NCBI GenBank assembly: GCA_002449535.1
Contig: DJWZ01000118.1
Location: 24,987-88,986 of the forward strand
Reading direction: 5' to 3'
Source of the DNA: Prevotellaceae bacterium UBA7017
Lineage (GTDB): Bacteria; Bacteroidota; Bacteroidia; Bacteroidales; Bacteroidaceae
DNA: 64,000 nucleotides
The translations under genes and the position numbers were made by a program. Under the pieces are notes generated by a model. It saw only the letters and a program-made list of their open reading frames with translations. It was not told the origin of the DNA and did no database searches. This document shows, piece after piece, positions 39,670 through 47,983 of this stretch (positions within the stretch are counted from its first letter, which is position 1; the number at the start of each line of letters is the position of its first letter).

Positions 39670-41139
39670 ATGGACAAGTGTTTCTTTGCGGTAGATCTTG
39701 GAGCTACCAGCGGACGTACAATTATTGGTGGACTGAAAGACGGAAAGATTGAGTTGACAGAACTCACACGTTTCCCAAACAATCTTATTGAAATCAACGG
39801 GCATTTCTATTGGGACATCTATGCCTTGTACTTCGAAATCATAAAAGGGCTGAAAGAGGCAAAGAACAAAAATGTTGCCATTACCTCCATCGGTATTGAT
39901 ACATGGGGTGTGGACTTTGTTTGCGTTGCTGACGACGATTCCATAAGTCAGCCAATAGCCTATCGCGACCCTCACACTTTCGAGGCTATGGAGGATTATC
40001 TCAACAACGTAAAATCAAGGGAACAAGTATATAACATCACAGGAATCCAGTTCCTGAATTTCAACAGCATCTTCCAACTGCATGCTATGAGGAAAGCAGG
40101 CAATGTTGCATTGAAGAATGCAAAGAAGATTCTCTTCATCCCAGATGCGTTAAGTTACATGCTGACTGGCGAGATGGTGTGCGAATACACCATTGCTTCT
40201 ACAGCACAGTTATTGGATCCTCGTACGAAGCAATTAGACCCAAGCCTGCTGGCATCAGTAGGATTGTCACAAGACAAGTTTGGCAGGATGGTGAACCCTG
40301 GCGATTTCATTGGGAACCTTCGCCCAGAGGTGCAGAAAGAGACAGGACTTGGGGCTGTTCCTGTTGTTGCTGTCGCAGGACATGACACAGGAAGTGCTGT
40401 TGCTGCCGTTCCTGCTGCAAACGAGAATTTTGCATACCTATCTTCTGGCACATGGAGCCTCATGGGCATAGAAACAAAGAATGCTATCATCAACGAGGTT
40501 TCTTACAACAGAAACTTCACAAACGAGGGTGGCATCGAGGGGACGACACGATTCCTCAAGAACATCTGCGGCATGTGGATATACGAACGTTGCAGAAAAG
40601 AATGGACAAATGCTCCACAATCGCATACAGAACTGCAGGCAGAGGCTATGAAGCAACCCGCTTTCCAAAGCATCATAAATCCTGACGACCCGATGTTTGC
40701 CAACCCTGTTAACATGGTGGAAGCAATACAGGAATACTGCAAACAGACAGACCAGTATGTGCCACAGGGATATGCAGAAATATGCAGAATAATATTTGAG
40801 TCATTAGCATTGAGATACCGCCAAGTGTTTGAATATCTGAAAGAGATGGCTGAATTTCCTATTGCTGTGCTCCACATCATCGGCGGTGGTTCGCTAAATG
40901 CCTACCTGAATCAGTTTACCGCTAATTCTTGTGGTGTTAAGGTATTGGCTGGTCCACAGGAGGGTACTGCACTCGGTAACATCATGGTGCAGGCAAAGTC
41001 CGCAGGCGAAGTAAAGGACCTCTGGGAAATGCGCCGTGTGATTGCGAACAGTCTCGAACTGAAAGAATTTACGCCTACCGACCGCGAAATATGGGACAAG
41101 GCGTATGAAAGATTCTTAGAGGTGAGCAGCAAGAGGTGA
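39670..41139 (+). CDS. rhaB: Rhamnulokinase
   Basis: FGGY-family kinase phosphorylating L-rhamnulose. It has the N-terminal phosphate loop VDLGATSGRT, TGIQFLNFNSIFQL, GHDTGSAVAA, LSSGTWSLMG and the C-terminal IGGGSLNAYLNQF ATP site. 489 residues, normal. Assignment to rhamnulose rather than other sugars rests on the rhamnulose-phosphate aldolase later in the operon. The stop codon is inside an AGAGGTGAG-type repeat. Confidence 0.9.
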   Translation: MDKCFFAVDLGATSGRTIIGGLKDGKIELTELTRFPNNLIEINGHFYWDIYALYFEIIKGLKEAKNKNVAITSIGIDTWGVDFVCVADDDSISQPIAYRDPHTFEAMEDYLNNVKSREQVYNITGIQFLNFNSIFQLHAMRKAGNVALKNAKKILFIPDALSYMLTGEMVCEYTIASTAQLLDPRTKQLDPSLLASVGLSQDKFGRMVNPGDFIGNLRPEVQKETGLGAVPVVAVAGHDTGSAVAAVPAANENFAYLSSGTWSLMGIETKNAIINEVSYNRNFTNEGGIEGTTRFLKNICGMWIYERCRKEWTNAPQSHTELQAEAMKQPAFQSIINPDDPMFANPVNMVEAIQEYCKQTDQYVPQGYAEICRIIFESLALRYRQVFEYLKEMAEFPIAVLHIIGGGSLNAYLNQFTANSCGVKVLAGPQEGTALGNIMVQAKSAGEVKDLWEMRRVIANSLELKEFTPTDREIWDKAYERFLEVSSKR

Positions 41140-41258
41140 GAGGTGAGAGATTTGTTGAAGTAAATACAATATAAAAATATTATTAACAGTTAGGTGTCAC
41201 GGTCAGAGCTAATGAGGCATGAGTATTTCTTACCTCTCACCTCTTACCTCTCACCTCT
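41132..41258. repeat. Polypurine repeats AGAGGTGAG/ CTCACCTCT flanking the rhaB gap
   Basis: Copies at 41132-41150 and inverted at 41229-41258 could pair as a hairpin across the 133-bp gap between rhaB and the isomerase. Related words lie at 11235-11257 and 27774-27795. Confidence 0.7.
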
Positions 41259-41272
41259 AAAAAACAACAATT

Positions 41273-42703
41273 ATGGCTAAACCATTAGTAGAAACGAAAG
41301 CAAGGGTGGGTGTCTTCAGCATTGCGCTACAGGCTTACCTGCCACAGTTCCCACAATTAGTACCAGAATTTGAGGCTCAGTATGCAGCATTCAAAAAGAC
41401 TTTACCTGACAGCATCGAGATTATCGATGGCGGTATGGTAACAACAAAGGAGCAGTCTATGGCTGCCGGAGACAAGTTCCGTGCTGCAGACGTTGACCTC
41501 GTAATATTGCAGATGCTGACATACTGCACATCATACAATATGCTGCCAGCTGTTCGCGACCTCGACGTTCCTGTTGTCATCGTCAACGTACAGAAGAAAC
41601 TGGCTCCAGACTATGCAAAGACAGACATCCCTACATGGTTAGGTGAGCTGTATGCTTGCGGTGCCATCGGTGAGATGGTGGCAGACCTGAATCGTGCCGG
41701 CAAGCGTTCTGCTGTCATCACTGGTGTTGTAGAAGGTGGTGACCCTGAGGTACAGGCAGAGATAGAGGACTGGTGTCGTGCTGCACAGGTGCGCCGCCGT
41801 TTCCGCGACACCAACATCGCACAGATTGGCCGCCCATATCCTGGCATGATGGACCTCTATATCGACGAGACGAACCTTTACCATCGTATGTTTGTCTATA
41901 CCAAGCAGTTTGACTGGGAGAAGATGTGGGCTATTGCCGACAACGTCACTGACGAGGCAGCCATCAAGGCAAAGGCACAGGACATCCTTGACACCTTCGA
42001 CATCGAGGGTGGCGGCACCATTGAGAAGGTATGGGATATGGCAAAGTATGTCGTTGCCTTCGAGCAATGGGTGAAGGACGAGAAGCTTGGTCTCATAGCG
42101 AGTCACTACGACGGTTTTGCACAGGGTGTGGCAGGAAAGCTGGACTCTATGCTGATACCGGCATTCTCAATGCTCATCAAGCAACACACAGCATGTGCCG
42201 TTGAGGGTGACATGAAGGTTGCTATGGCAATGTCAATACTGAAGACTATCTCTGGCACAGGCACACTGGCTGAGATGTATTCTATCGACTTCCCTAAAGA
42301 CATCTGCATCATCGGTCACTCTGGCTCTGGCGACTTCGACATCTCACAGGCAAAGAAGCCTACAATGAAGATTGTTCCTGTATTCCACGGAAAGAGCGGT
42401 GGCGGTTACCTGACACAGTTCTATCCTCCTACGGGTCCTGTTACTTATCTTGCCATCACACAGGACAAGAACGGTGTCTTCAAGTTTGTCGTTGCTGAAG
42501 GTGTTAACGAGGAAGGTCCTATCTTCACATTCGGCGATACGAACATGCGCACCAAGTTCTCCCTTAGCTGCCGCGAGTTTGTAAACAAGTGGAGCGAAGC
42601 AGGTCCTACACACCACATGGCTGCTGCCGTAGGTCGTCATATCGACACCATACTGAAGGTGGCTAAGATTTTCAATATTGAGTGTGACGTTATCTGCAGA
42701 TAA
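41273..42703 (+). CDS. L-fucose/L-arabinose isomerase family protein
   Basis: 476-residue sugar isomerase-like protein. The first half (VGVFSIALQAYLPQFPQLVPEF, DVDLVILQMLTYCTSYNM, PVVIVNVQKK) resembles AraA/FucI Rossmann-like domains; the C-terminal half has HSGSGDFDISQA and the ending MAAAVGRHIDTILKVAKIF. It is not RhaA, which has a TIM barrel. In this operon the likely job is L-rhamnose to L-rhamnulose, but that is inference. It follows rhaB and precedes the transporter by 2 bp. Metal ligands cannot be assigned with confidence. Confidence 0.78.
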   Translation: MAKPLVETKARVGVFSIALQAYLPQFPQLVPEFEAQYAAFKKTLPDSIEIIDGGMVTTKEQSMAAGDKFRAADVDLVILQMLTYCTSYNMLPAVRDLDVPVVIVNVQKKLAPDYAKTDIPTWLGELYACGAIGEMVADLNRAGKRSAVITGVVEGGDPEVQAEIEDWCRAAQVRRRFRDTNIAQIGRPYPGMMDLYIDETNLYHRMFVYTKQFDWEKMWAIADNVTDEAAIKAKAQDILDTFDIEGGGTIEKVWDMAKYVVAFEQWVKDEKLGLIASHYDGFAQGVAGKLDSMLIPAFSMLIKQHTACAVEGDMKVAMAMSILKTISGTGTLAEMYSIDFPKDICIIGHSGSGDFDISQAKKPTMKIVPVFHGKSGGGYLTQFYPPTGPVTYLAITQDKNGVFKFVVAEGVNEEGPIFTFGDTNMRTKFSLSCREFVNKWSEAGPTHHMAAAVGRHIDTILKVAKIFNIECDVICR

Positions 42704-42705
42704 TT

Positions 42706-44037
42706 ATGGCAAAAAGTAGCTTAAAGAGTACCCTTGCGGTATCGCTCAACAATTACCTGGATGCCGGCGCTATTGTAGCCGGCTCCAGCGGTATAACACT
42801 ATGGCAGAACTATCTCGGTTTGTCAGAGATGCATCTGGGATGGCTCAACGCCTTGAGTGCTAATGCCCTTGGTGCTGCCATCGGTGCTATCATTGGTGGA
42901 TTCCTTGCCGACAAGTTCGGTCGTAAGTTTATCTTTACCTACAACCTGTTGGTATATATGCTGGGTGTGCTGATTGTGATGTTCTCCGTCAGCTTCCCGA
43001 TGCTGCTGTGTGGTTTCCTCATCACAGGTATCTCTGTAGGTATCGGCGTTCCTGCATCATGGACATATATCTCTGAATCGTCTGAGGTAAACAACCGTGG
43101 ACGAAACATCTGCATCTCGCAGATGTCATGGGGACTGGGTCCAATGTTCATACTGTTCTTCGGAATGTTGCTGGCACCAGGTGGTGTGCTGTATGCTCCA
43201 GTAGAGTCATTGGCACATGCTGTAATAGGTGCTGATGCGACACAGGCAGCAGCAGAGGTGTTCAGCTCTCGTGTAGTATTTTTCACGCTGTTTGTAGTAG
43301 CATTCATAGCATGGAACCTGCAGCGCCAGCTTGAGGAAAGTGCAGAATTCACAGCCCAGAAGGCAGAGAAAAAGAGCAGCAGTATCGTGGATAATATCAA
43401 GTTGCTGTTCACCAACGGCATTGCCGTAAAGACTGTTTGCTTCCTGGCTGCAATATACCTCACATGGAACCTCGTTGCCTCGGTAATGGGATTCTTCATG
43501 CCTCACATCTATGAGACGGCAGGTGGTCTGTCTAACGAGGACGCCAACATGCTGAGCTGCGTAAGTTGGGTATTTGTTGTCGTAACGACATTCATCATCT
43601 CCTTCTTCGTTGACAAGGTGGCACATCGCTTCTTCTATGTCTTCGGACTTGCAGCAGCCCTGACAGCATGGATACTGATTATCGGCGGTGGTGTAACGAC
43701 AATAGGCGGAATATGGCTCTTCACCATTCTGTGGGGTATCAACAACGGTAGTTCCGTACAGGTATTCTATGCCCTGTGGGGTTCAGAACTGTTCCCTGCA
43801 AAATTCCGCGCCGGTGCCCAGGGACTGATGTTCTTCATCGTTCGCGGTCTTTCTGCTGCATGGGGTCTCGTCTTCACCTATATCTATGGCGACAATGGCG
43901 AAGGATTCACCACTGCAGCTTTCTGCATGGTAACCCTCCTGGCAATCTCGCTGATAGTTGGTTTGGTTGGTATGCCAAACACTCGCGGCAAGTCATTAGA
44001 GCAGATTACCAAAGAACGTTACGGAGACAATTATTAA
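42706..44037 (+). CDS. MFS sugar transporter
   Basis: 443-residue, 12-span permease of the sugar-porter type. It has the loop GGFLADKFGRKFIF (motif A between spans 2 and 3), ISESSEVNNRGRN, and AKFRAGAQG late in the protein. A rhamnose or related sugar importer in this operon; canonical RhaT belongs to a different family. Start is 2 bp after the isomerase stop. The next gene, rhaD, begins 23 bp downstream. Confidence 0.88.
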   Translation: MAKSSLKSTLAVSLNNYLDAGAIVAGSSGITLWQNYLGLSEMHLGWLNALSANALGAAIGAIIGGFLADKFGRKFIFTYNLLVYMLGVLIVMFSVSFPMLLCGFLITGISVGIGVPASWTYISESSEVNNRGRNICISQMSWGLGPMFILFFGMLLAPGGVLYAPVESLAHAVIGADATQAAAEVFSSRVVFFTLFVVAFIAWNLQRQLEESAEFTAQKAEKKSSSIVDNIKLLFTNGIAVKTVCFLAAIYLTWNLVASVMGFFMPHIYETAGGLSNEDANMLSCVSWVFVVVTTFIISFFVDKVAHRFFYVFGLAAALTAWILIIGGGVTTIGGIWLFTILWGINNGSSVQVFYALWGSELFPAKFRAGAQGLMFFIVRGLSAAWGLVFTYIYGDNGEGFTTAAFCMVTLLAISLIVGLVGMPNTRGKSLEQITKERYGDNY

Positions 44038-44060
44038 TTCATAATTCACAATTATAATAA

Positions 44061-44882
44061 ATGAAAAGTATATTAGAAGGCCGCGAAGGATTGAAGGCGG
44101 TAGTTTATCAGATTGCCGAGGTAACAGGTTACCTGTGGCAGAAAGGTTGGGCAGAGCGTAACGGTGGTAACATCACCGTCAACGTTACCGAGTTTATGGA
44201 TGATGAGTGCAAGGCTATGCCAGCAATAGCTCCCGTGAAGCAGATTGGCATGGTGCTGCCACATCTGAAGGGTAAGTATTTTTATTGCAAAGGAACAGGC
44301 AAGCGCATGCGCGACCTCGCCAAGGAGCCAATGCAGAATGGTTCTATAGTACGCATCTGTGATGACTGTGCCAGCTACGAGATTATTGCCGACGAGCCAG
44401 TCGCTCCTACCAGCGAATTGCCAACACACCTGGCTCTGCAGAACTACCTGTTAGAGACAGGCTCTTGCTATAAGGCAACCCTGCACACCCACCCTATCGA
44501 GCTTGTTGCCATGTCACACATCAAGCGTTTCCTGAAGGGTGACGAGATGACAAAGGTATTGTGGTCTATGATTCCTGAGACATTGGCGTTTGCTCCCCTG
44601 GGCATCGGTATCATTCCTTACGACCTGCCTTCTTCCGTAGAACTTGCCAAGGCTACTCTCGAGGGCATCAAGAAGCACGATGTAGTCATGTGGGAGAAGC
44701 ACGGCACTGTTGCCGTAGGACAGGACATCATGGATGCCTTTGACCAGACCGACGTGCTCTGCAAGGCAGCCAACATCTATATGTGCGCCAAGGCTATGGG
44801 TTCAGAGCCAGACGGCATGACAGACGCACAGATGAAGGAAGTGCAGGATGTCTTCAACCTGCCAAAGACTCGTCCTTGCTAA
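44061..44882 (+). CDS. rhaD: Rhamnulose-1-phosphate aldolase
   Basis: Class II aldolase splitting L-rhamnulose-1-phosphate into dihydroxyacetone phosphate and L-lactaldehyde. Family markers: GWAERNGGNITVN, zinc ligands in LHTHPIE and WEKHG, the central CDDCASYEIIADEPVAPTSELP, and the close to normal 273-residue length. Last gene of the operon, followed by a strong terminator. Confidence 0.93.
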   Translation: MKSILEGREGLKAVVYQIAEVTGYLWQKGWAERNGGNITVNVTEFMDDECKAMPAIAPVKQIGMVLPHLKGKYFYCKGTGKRMRDLAKEPMQNGSIVRICDDCASYEIIADEPVAPTSELPTHLALQNYLLETGSCYKATLHTHPIELVAMSHIKRFLKGDEMTKVLWSMIPETLAFAPLGIGIIPYDLPSSVELAKATLEGIKKHDVVMWEKHGTVAVGQDIMDAFDQTDVLCKAANIYMCAKAMGSEPDGMTDAQMKEVQDVFNLPKTRPC

Positions 44883-44914
44883 AGAACATTTTTATACTAA
44901 CAACAATTAAGAAG

Positions 44915-44948
44915 GGGCATGTCAAAAGGAACTGACATGCCCTTTTTC
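44915..44948 (+). terminator. Terminator of the rhamnose operon
   Basis: GGGCATGTC / GACATGCCC stem (10 nt loop) then TTTTT. Confidence 0.9.
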
Positions 44949-45560
44949 ATATATTTACGAAACAAAGCCCCGGTTTTCCCAGGCAAGGGTTTTACCATGT
45001 CCCATTTTTTTTTGTATCTTTGGGCATAGTTTATAAAACACACGTCAGTTCGGGATAAGAAAGCCGAATAAAATTGGTAATCTGAACATGAGTTCAACAT
45101 AATTAGCGTTTTAGTTTCCTTTCGCGTCATCTATTCTTAGTTTTTTACGTTATAAACACTATGGTTGACAGACTTTGTCGGATTGGGACGCCCTGTTTAC
45201 CGGAGTGCAGAGTAGGAATTTTTCCCGTGCACTGAAAAAAGTTTTCCACTGCACTGCAGTAAAAAGCCCTTCTTCCGACACTGCAAGGCTGCGATTAAGC
45301 GAAAACAATATCGAAATTGCTTTTGAATATTGTCGAGCGTAAGCAGACTCGCCGATGGTTAAATCTCTGTTAGGAGATTTTGAAAGTGAAAACCTGTTTT
45401 CAATATCCTGAGAAACTTGTTTTCTCATTTCCATCGGCAAAGGTACAACATTCTGAAATAACGCTGACAACCTTTGATGACCTTCGCGATAAAAATTTAT
45501 TCTTCAATGTCTATGCAATATTGTTCACAGAAGCTTCATGAGTTTGAACGGTATTATATT
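44949..45560. other. Gene-free accessory gap with repeats
   Basis: No reliable gene. A lone -7-like TATCTTTG at 45015-45022 (plus) is not followed by a plausible start. 45202-45221 is the 20-bp repeat found inverted at 12735-12754; similar GTGCACTG words follow. A 103-codon minus-strand frame at 45159-45470 crosses this repeat and is not accepted. Confidence 0.6.
45202..45221 (+). repeat. 20-bp intergenic repeat, second copy
   Basis: GGAGTGCAGAGTAGGAATTT on the plus strand; identical to the minus-strand sequence at 12735-12754, with flanks that stay similar. Confidence 0.8.
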
Positions 45561-45619
45561 AAAAATTAAATTATAATAGCCCCCTATATAGGGGGGGGGG
45601 GCTATATTTAATTTTTTTT
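45561..45619 (-). terminator. Hairpin with 11-G tract, terminator of the small gene
   Basis: Arms AAATTAAATTATAATAGCCCCC and a G-rich complement ending CTATATTTAATTT, with TATATA as loop. The G run is 45591-45601. On the minus strand it follows the stop of the 50-codon gene and has T-rich flank. The G count exceeds the C count, so the tract length may vary. Confidence 0.6.
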
Positions 45620-45760
45620 ATTTATACCGTTCCCCTTCCGTAAATTCAGGTAACTGGTACAATCTACTACCTGTCCGTCATTCTCTAACTGAATTTCATT
45701 TCCTGCCGTCCTCGCCAATCCTGCTTTCAGAACAGGAATCTTCTTTGAAATAAAACTCAT
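45608..45760 (-). CDS. Small uncharacterised protein, 50 residues
   Basis: Starts MSFISKKIPVLKAGLARTAG and ends NLRKGNGINKKN. It is basic, without signal peptide or membrane span, with one Cys. An upstream -7-like TAATTTTGG (45823-45831) and a terminator hairpin right after the stop support an independent transcription unit. I do not recognise the family. The N-terminus contains KKIP and the centre LENDGQVVD. It could be a small regulator or a peptide precursor; neither is shown. Confidence 0.5.
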   Translation of the reverse strand: MSFISKKIPVLKAGLARTAGNEIQLENDGQVVDCTSYLNLRKGNGINKKN

Positions 45761-45793
45761 AGTTGTAATTTGAGAATATATGTTTTTAAATCC

Positions 45794-45831
45794 GTGGGGA
45801 TTATCCCCACCTGAAAATCATCCCAAAATTA
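45794..45831 (-). promoter_or_regulatory. -7 element and 17-bp palindrome before the small gene
   Basis: TAATTTTGG at 45823-45831 (minus) is followed by the near-perfect dyad GTGGGGATTATCCCCAC (45794-45810) in the leader, a possible operator or RNA hairpin. Confidence 0.45.
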
Positions 45832-46044
45832 CTCCTATGGGCAGAAGTCATGCTGACGACTATGTCGTCATAGTTGTTAAAGACTTTAACTCAAAATATG
45901 CGGTTTTAACATTCTTTCACCTGCATTTTTGTTGCAATTGCATATCCCAAAATAGCCCCGAAACACGCCTTAACGCTTTGACATTCTGCAAGATAATGCA
46001 TAAAATCCAATTGCAACATTTTTTCAGCAAAATATAGAAAATCC

Positions 46045-46076
46045 TTGCACGTTAAATAAAAAAGACGTACCTTTGC
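46045..46076 (+). promoter_or_regulatory. Promoter of the secreted-protein cluster
   Basis: TTG (46045-46047), 20-bp spacer, TACCTTTGC (46068-46076). Confidence 0.75.
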
Positions 46077-46100
46077 GTACTGCAATTTATAAAACAGAAA

Positions 46101-46544
46101 ATGAGAAAGATATATAACTACATCCTAATAGCTTGCTTCGCCTTGTCAGCAACCACATGCAATGCACAATCCCAATTTAGTTCAGACCAACTTATTGGCA
46201 CGACTTGGGTTCCTGTAATACAACCACCAGTATGTATCGATACAATATCATATGTGAGAGCAAAAGAAAAAAGGAAAAGCTATATGCCCCAAATAAACAA
46301 ATCTGTAGTTCACTATAAAGACTTTTATCTTTCAGATACAATTCCCTCGACTTTTGATTATTCACAGGTTAATAAGACTTCAATCGGGAACTATATGATA
46401 TTCTATAGTACTTCTCTGGAAGAAATGACATTTCATAAAATTAAAACGTTGGATATTGCCAAAGGAACGCTAATATTAGAAAGGTATAATAGTTTGAGGG
46501 GGTGCTTTGAACCTGTCGAGTATAGGTTAGTTAAATCGGAGTAA
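46101..46544 (+). CDS. Secreted protein of unknown function
   Basis: 147 residues with a clear signal peptide (cleavage after CNAQ). The mature part begins SQFSSDQLIGTTW, a lipocalin-like opening, with several aromatic strands and a final ERYNSLRGCFEPVEYRLVK. The region is AT-rich compared with its neighbours, suggesting recent acquisition. It begins 25 bp after a good promoter and is followed within 5 bp by a broken paralogue with a similar start (SQLVGTT). Family not recognised. Confidence 0.7.
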   Translation: MRKIYNYILIACFALSATTCNAQSQFSSDQLIGTTWVPVIQPPVCIDTISYVRAKEKRKSYMPQINKSVVHYKDFYLSDTIPSTFDYSQVNKTSIGNYMIFYSTSLEEMTFHKIKTLDIAKGTLILERYNSLRGCFEPVEYRLVKSE

Positions 46545-46548
46545 GAAA

Positions 46549-46865
46549 ATGAAAAAATATATTATTATATCACTCCTTTTCTGCGCTAGCTATTGCAATG
46601 CACAGGTTACAGTTAATGTTTCCCAATTAGTTGGAACAACAATGGGAAATTCACTTATACGAATAATTTCATAAATGCACTAGATTCCCTTGACCATAAA
46701 AGTTTATCTTCTTCATTTAGGTCTTATTATGAGAAAATCGATGATAGGCAAGTATCTGAGGGACACGAAAGAAAACATAAGAATTATTACAGACATTACG
46801 ATTCAAACTATAATTACAATTGGGAAAAAATGCTCAACGATTTAGGTTTCACAAAAAAAGAATAG
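46549..46865 (+). pseudogene. Frameshifted paralogue of the preceding secreted protein
   Basis: Starts with a signal peptide (MKKYIIISLLFCASYCNAQ) and SQLVGTTMGN, then stops after 41 codons. In another frame the rest continues as KFTYTNNFINALDSL... to EKMLNDLGFTKKE and a stop at 46865. Missing one A in the GGGAAATTC region (about 46644-46652) would restore a single frame. I infer a one-base deletion. It shares the opening motif with the gene at 46101. Confidence 0.65.
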
Positions 46866-46872
46866 AAATATT

Positions 46873-47412
46873 ATGAAAACGAAAAATCTAATATACATTA
46901 TTTGCATAATAAGCTTGTTAATGCCTGACAATTTATATGGAAATGATATACGCACAGAAACATATAATGGGCGAACAATTACTGAAGTTTTCCATGCTCC
47001 AAGTTCGGATATACAATGGTATGAATATAAAATAGATGGTTACTATCTTAAAGCTGATAGTATAAAACAAAATAAACGTGCATTCAGTGATGTTACAGGT
47101 TATCCTGTTTGGAATAATCCAGATCACAAAAATGCATATATTGATTTTAGGGAATATATAAAAAATAGTTTTAAAGATAATAGTAAAATATCATCTACAG
47201 AAGATCTTTTGCAGGATTGTTGCTATTTAATTAATGATGATGGGGAAGTTGTATGTTATAAAATCGAGACTTCAAGAAGTCTTTTTGACGTTATGACTCC
47301 AGCAAACATTCTGGATTTTTTTGACGAGATCAATTCTTTTGCATTCCCTACTCCTGTTGTAAGAATACCAGAAAATGGTGTAGGTTACGAAGATGTTAGA
47401 ATCTATTTTTAA
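46873..47412 (+). CDS. Secreted protein of unknown function
   Basis: 179 residues; signal peptide likely ends near LYG/ND. AT-rich codon use, low-complexity-free, with a C-terminal PENGVGYEDVRIYF. No domain recognised. It starts 7 bp after the broken gene, so shares its message. An inverted repeat follows at 47427-47468 without a U-tract. Confidence 0.65.
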   Translation: MKTKNLIYIICIISLLMPDNLYGNDIRTETYNGRTITEVFHAPSSDIQWYEYKIDGYYLKADSIKQNKRAFSDVTGYPVWNNPDHKNAYIDFREYIKNSFKDNSKISSTEDLLQDCCYLINDDGEVVCYKIETSRSLFDVMTPANILDFFDEINSFAFPTPVVRIPENGVGYEDVRIYF

Positions 47413-47426
47413 TGATGATTATTCAA

Positions 47427-47468
47427 CTACCATGCCCAGCCCTTATCACAAGGTTTTGGACATGGTAG
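47427..47468. repeat. Inverted repeat CTACCATG ... CATGGTAG
   Basis: Stem with a loop of 26 nt lies just downstream of the last secreted protein. It may end the transcript but has no T-run. Confidence 0.5.
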
Positions 47469-47640
47469 CAAATAAAAAGCGATTTAATAAAACAGCAAAA
47501 CAAAATGGCAGATTTGCTCTGACTTTTGGATTTATTTTATAACCTTACGTCCACAAAGCATAAAAAAACCAGAGGAAAATAATCCTTCCGGCTTATATAA
47601 TTTTACCGTTAATCTTTAATTACGAATTATGCGTTCTGCA

Positions 47641-47856
47641 TTAATAGTATCTTTCCTGATAAAGCCTAATTAACGTGACTCCATTCTCTTTTGAGAAACT
47701 TATTTTTCCTTCACGGGCAAGCCATCCGATAGCTGCAAACAATTCTGGCAAATCAAGCTCTGTTCCGTCTTGCAATGCTTCCAACGAAAGACTTCCTTTA
47801 CTCTCCAATGCACGCCATACGATACCGGCGTATTCTCCAATCTGAATTGATTCCAT
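47641..47856 (-). CDS. Winged helix-turn-helix protein
   Basis: 71 residues with a winged-helix fold (ESIQIGEYAGIVWRALE, DLPELFAAIGWLAREGKISF). This family is common in Bacteroidales and is predicted to bind DNA. No sensor domain. It stands alone. Confidence 0.75.
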   Translation of the reverse strand: MESIQIGEYAGIVWRALESKGSLSLEALQDGTELDLPELFAAIGWLAREGKISFSKENGVTLIRLYQERYY

Positions 47857-47983
47857 AATAGTTTAGTTTTTGAGTTAGTGCTATTTATTCGGCTGGCAGA
47901 TATTTTCGCCAGTTTTTCTTGTGTGCAAAGTTATATAAAAAATTATTATAAACCAAATATTTTAATTATTTTTTACTCCTGCT

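Noticed and set aside
45015..45022. Promoter-like TATCTTTG in the accessory gap
   Set aside because: No gene or stable RNA could be tied to it.
44897..45130. 77-codon minus-strand frame
   Set aside because: It overlaps the rhamnose terminator hairpin and has no family resemblance.
45159..45470. 103-codon reading frame on the minus strand
   Set aside because: It spans the dispersed 20-bp repeat, has no promoter or recognisable fold, and repeats of this kind often give spurious frames.
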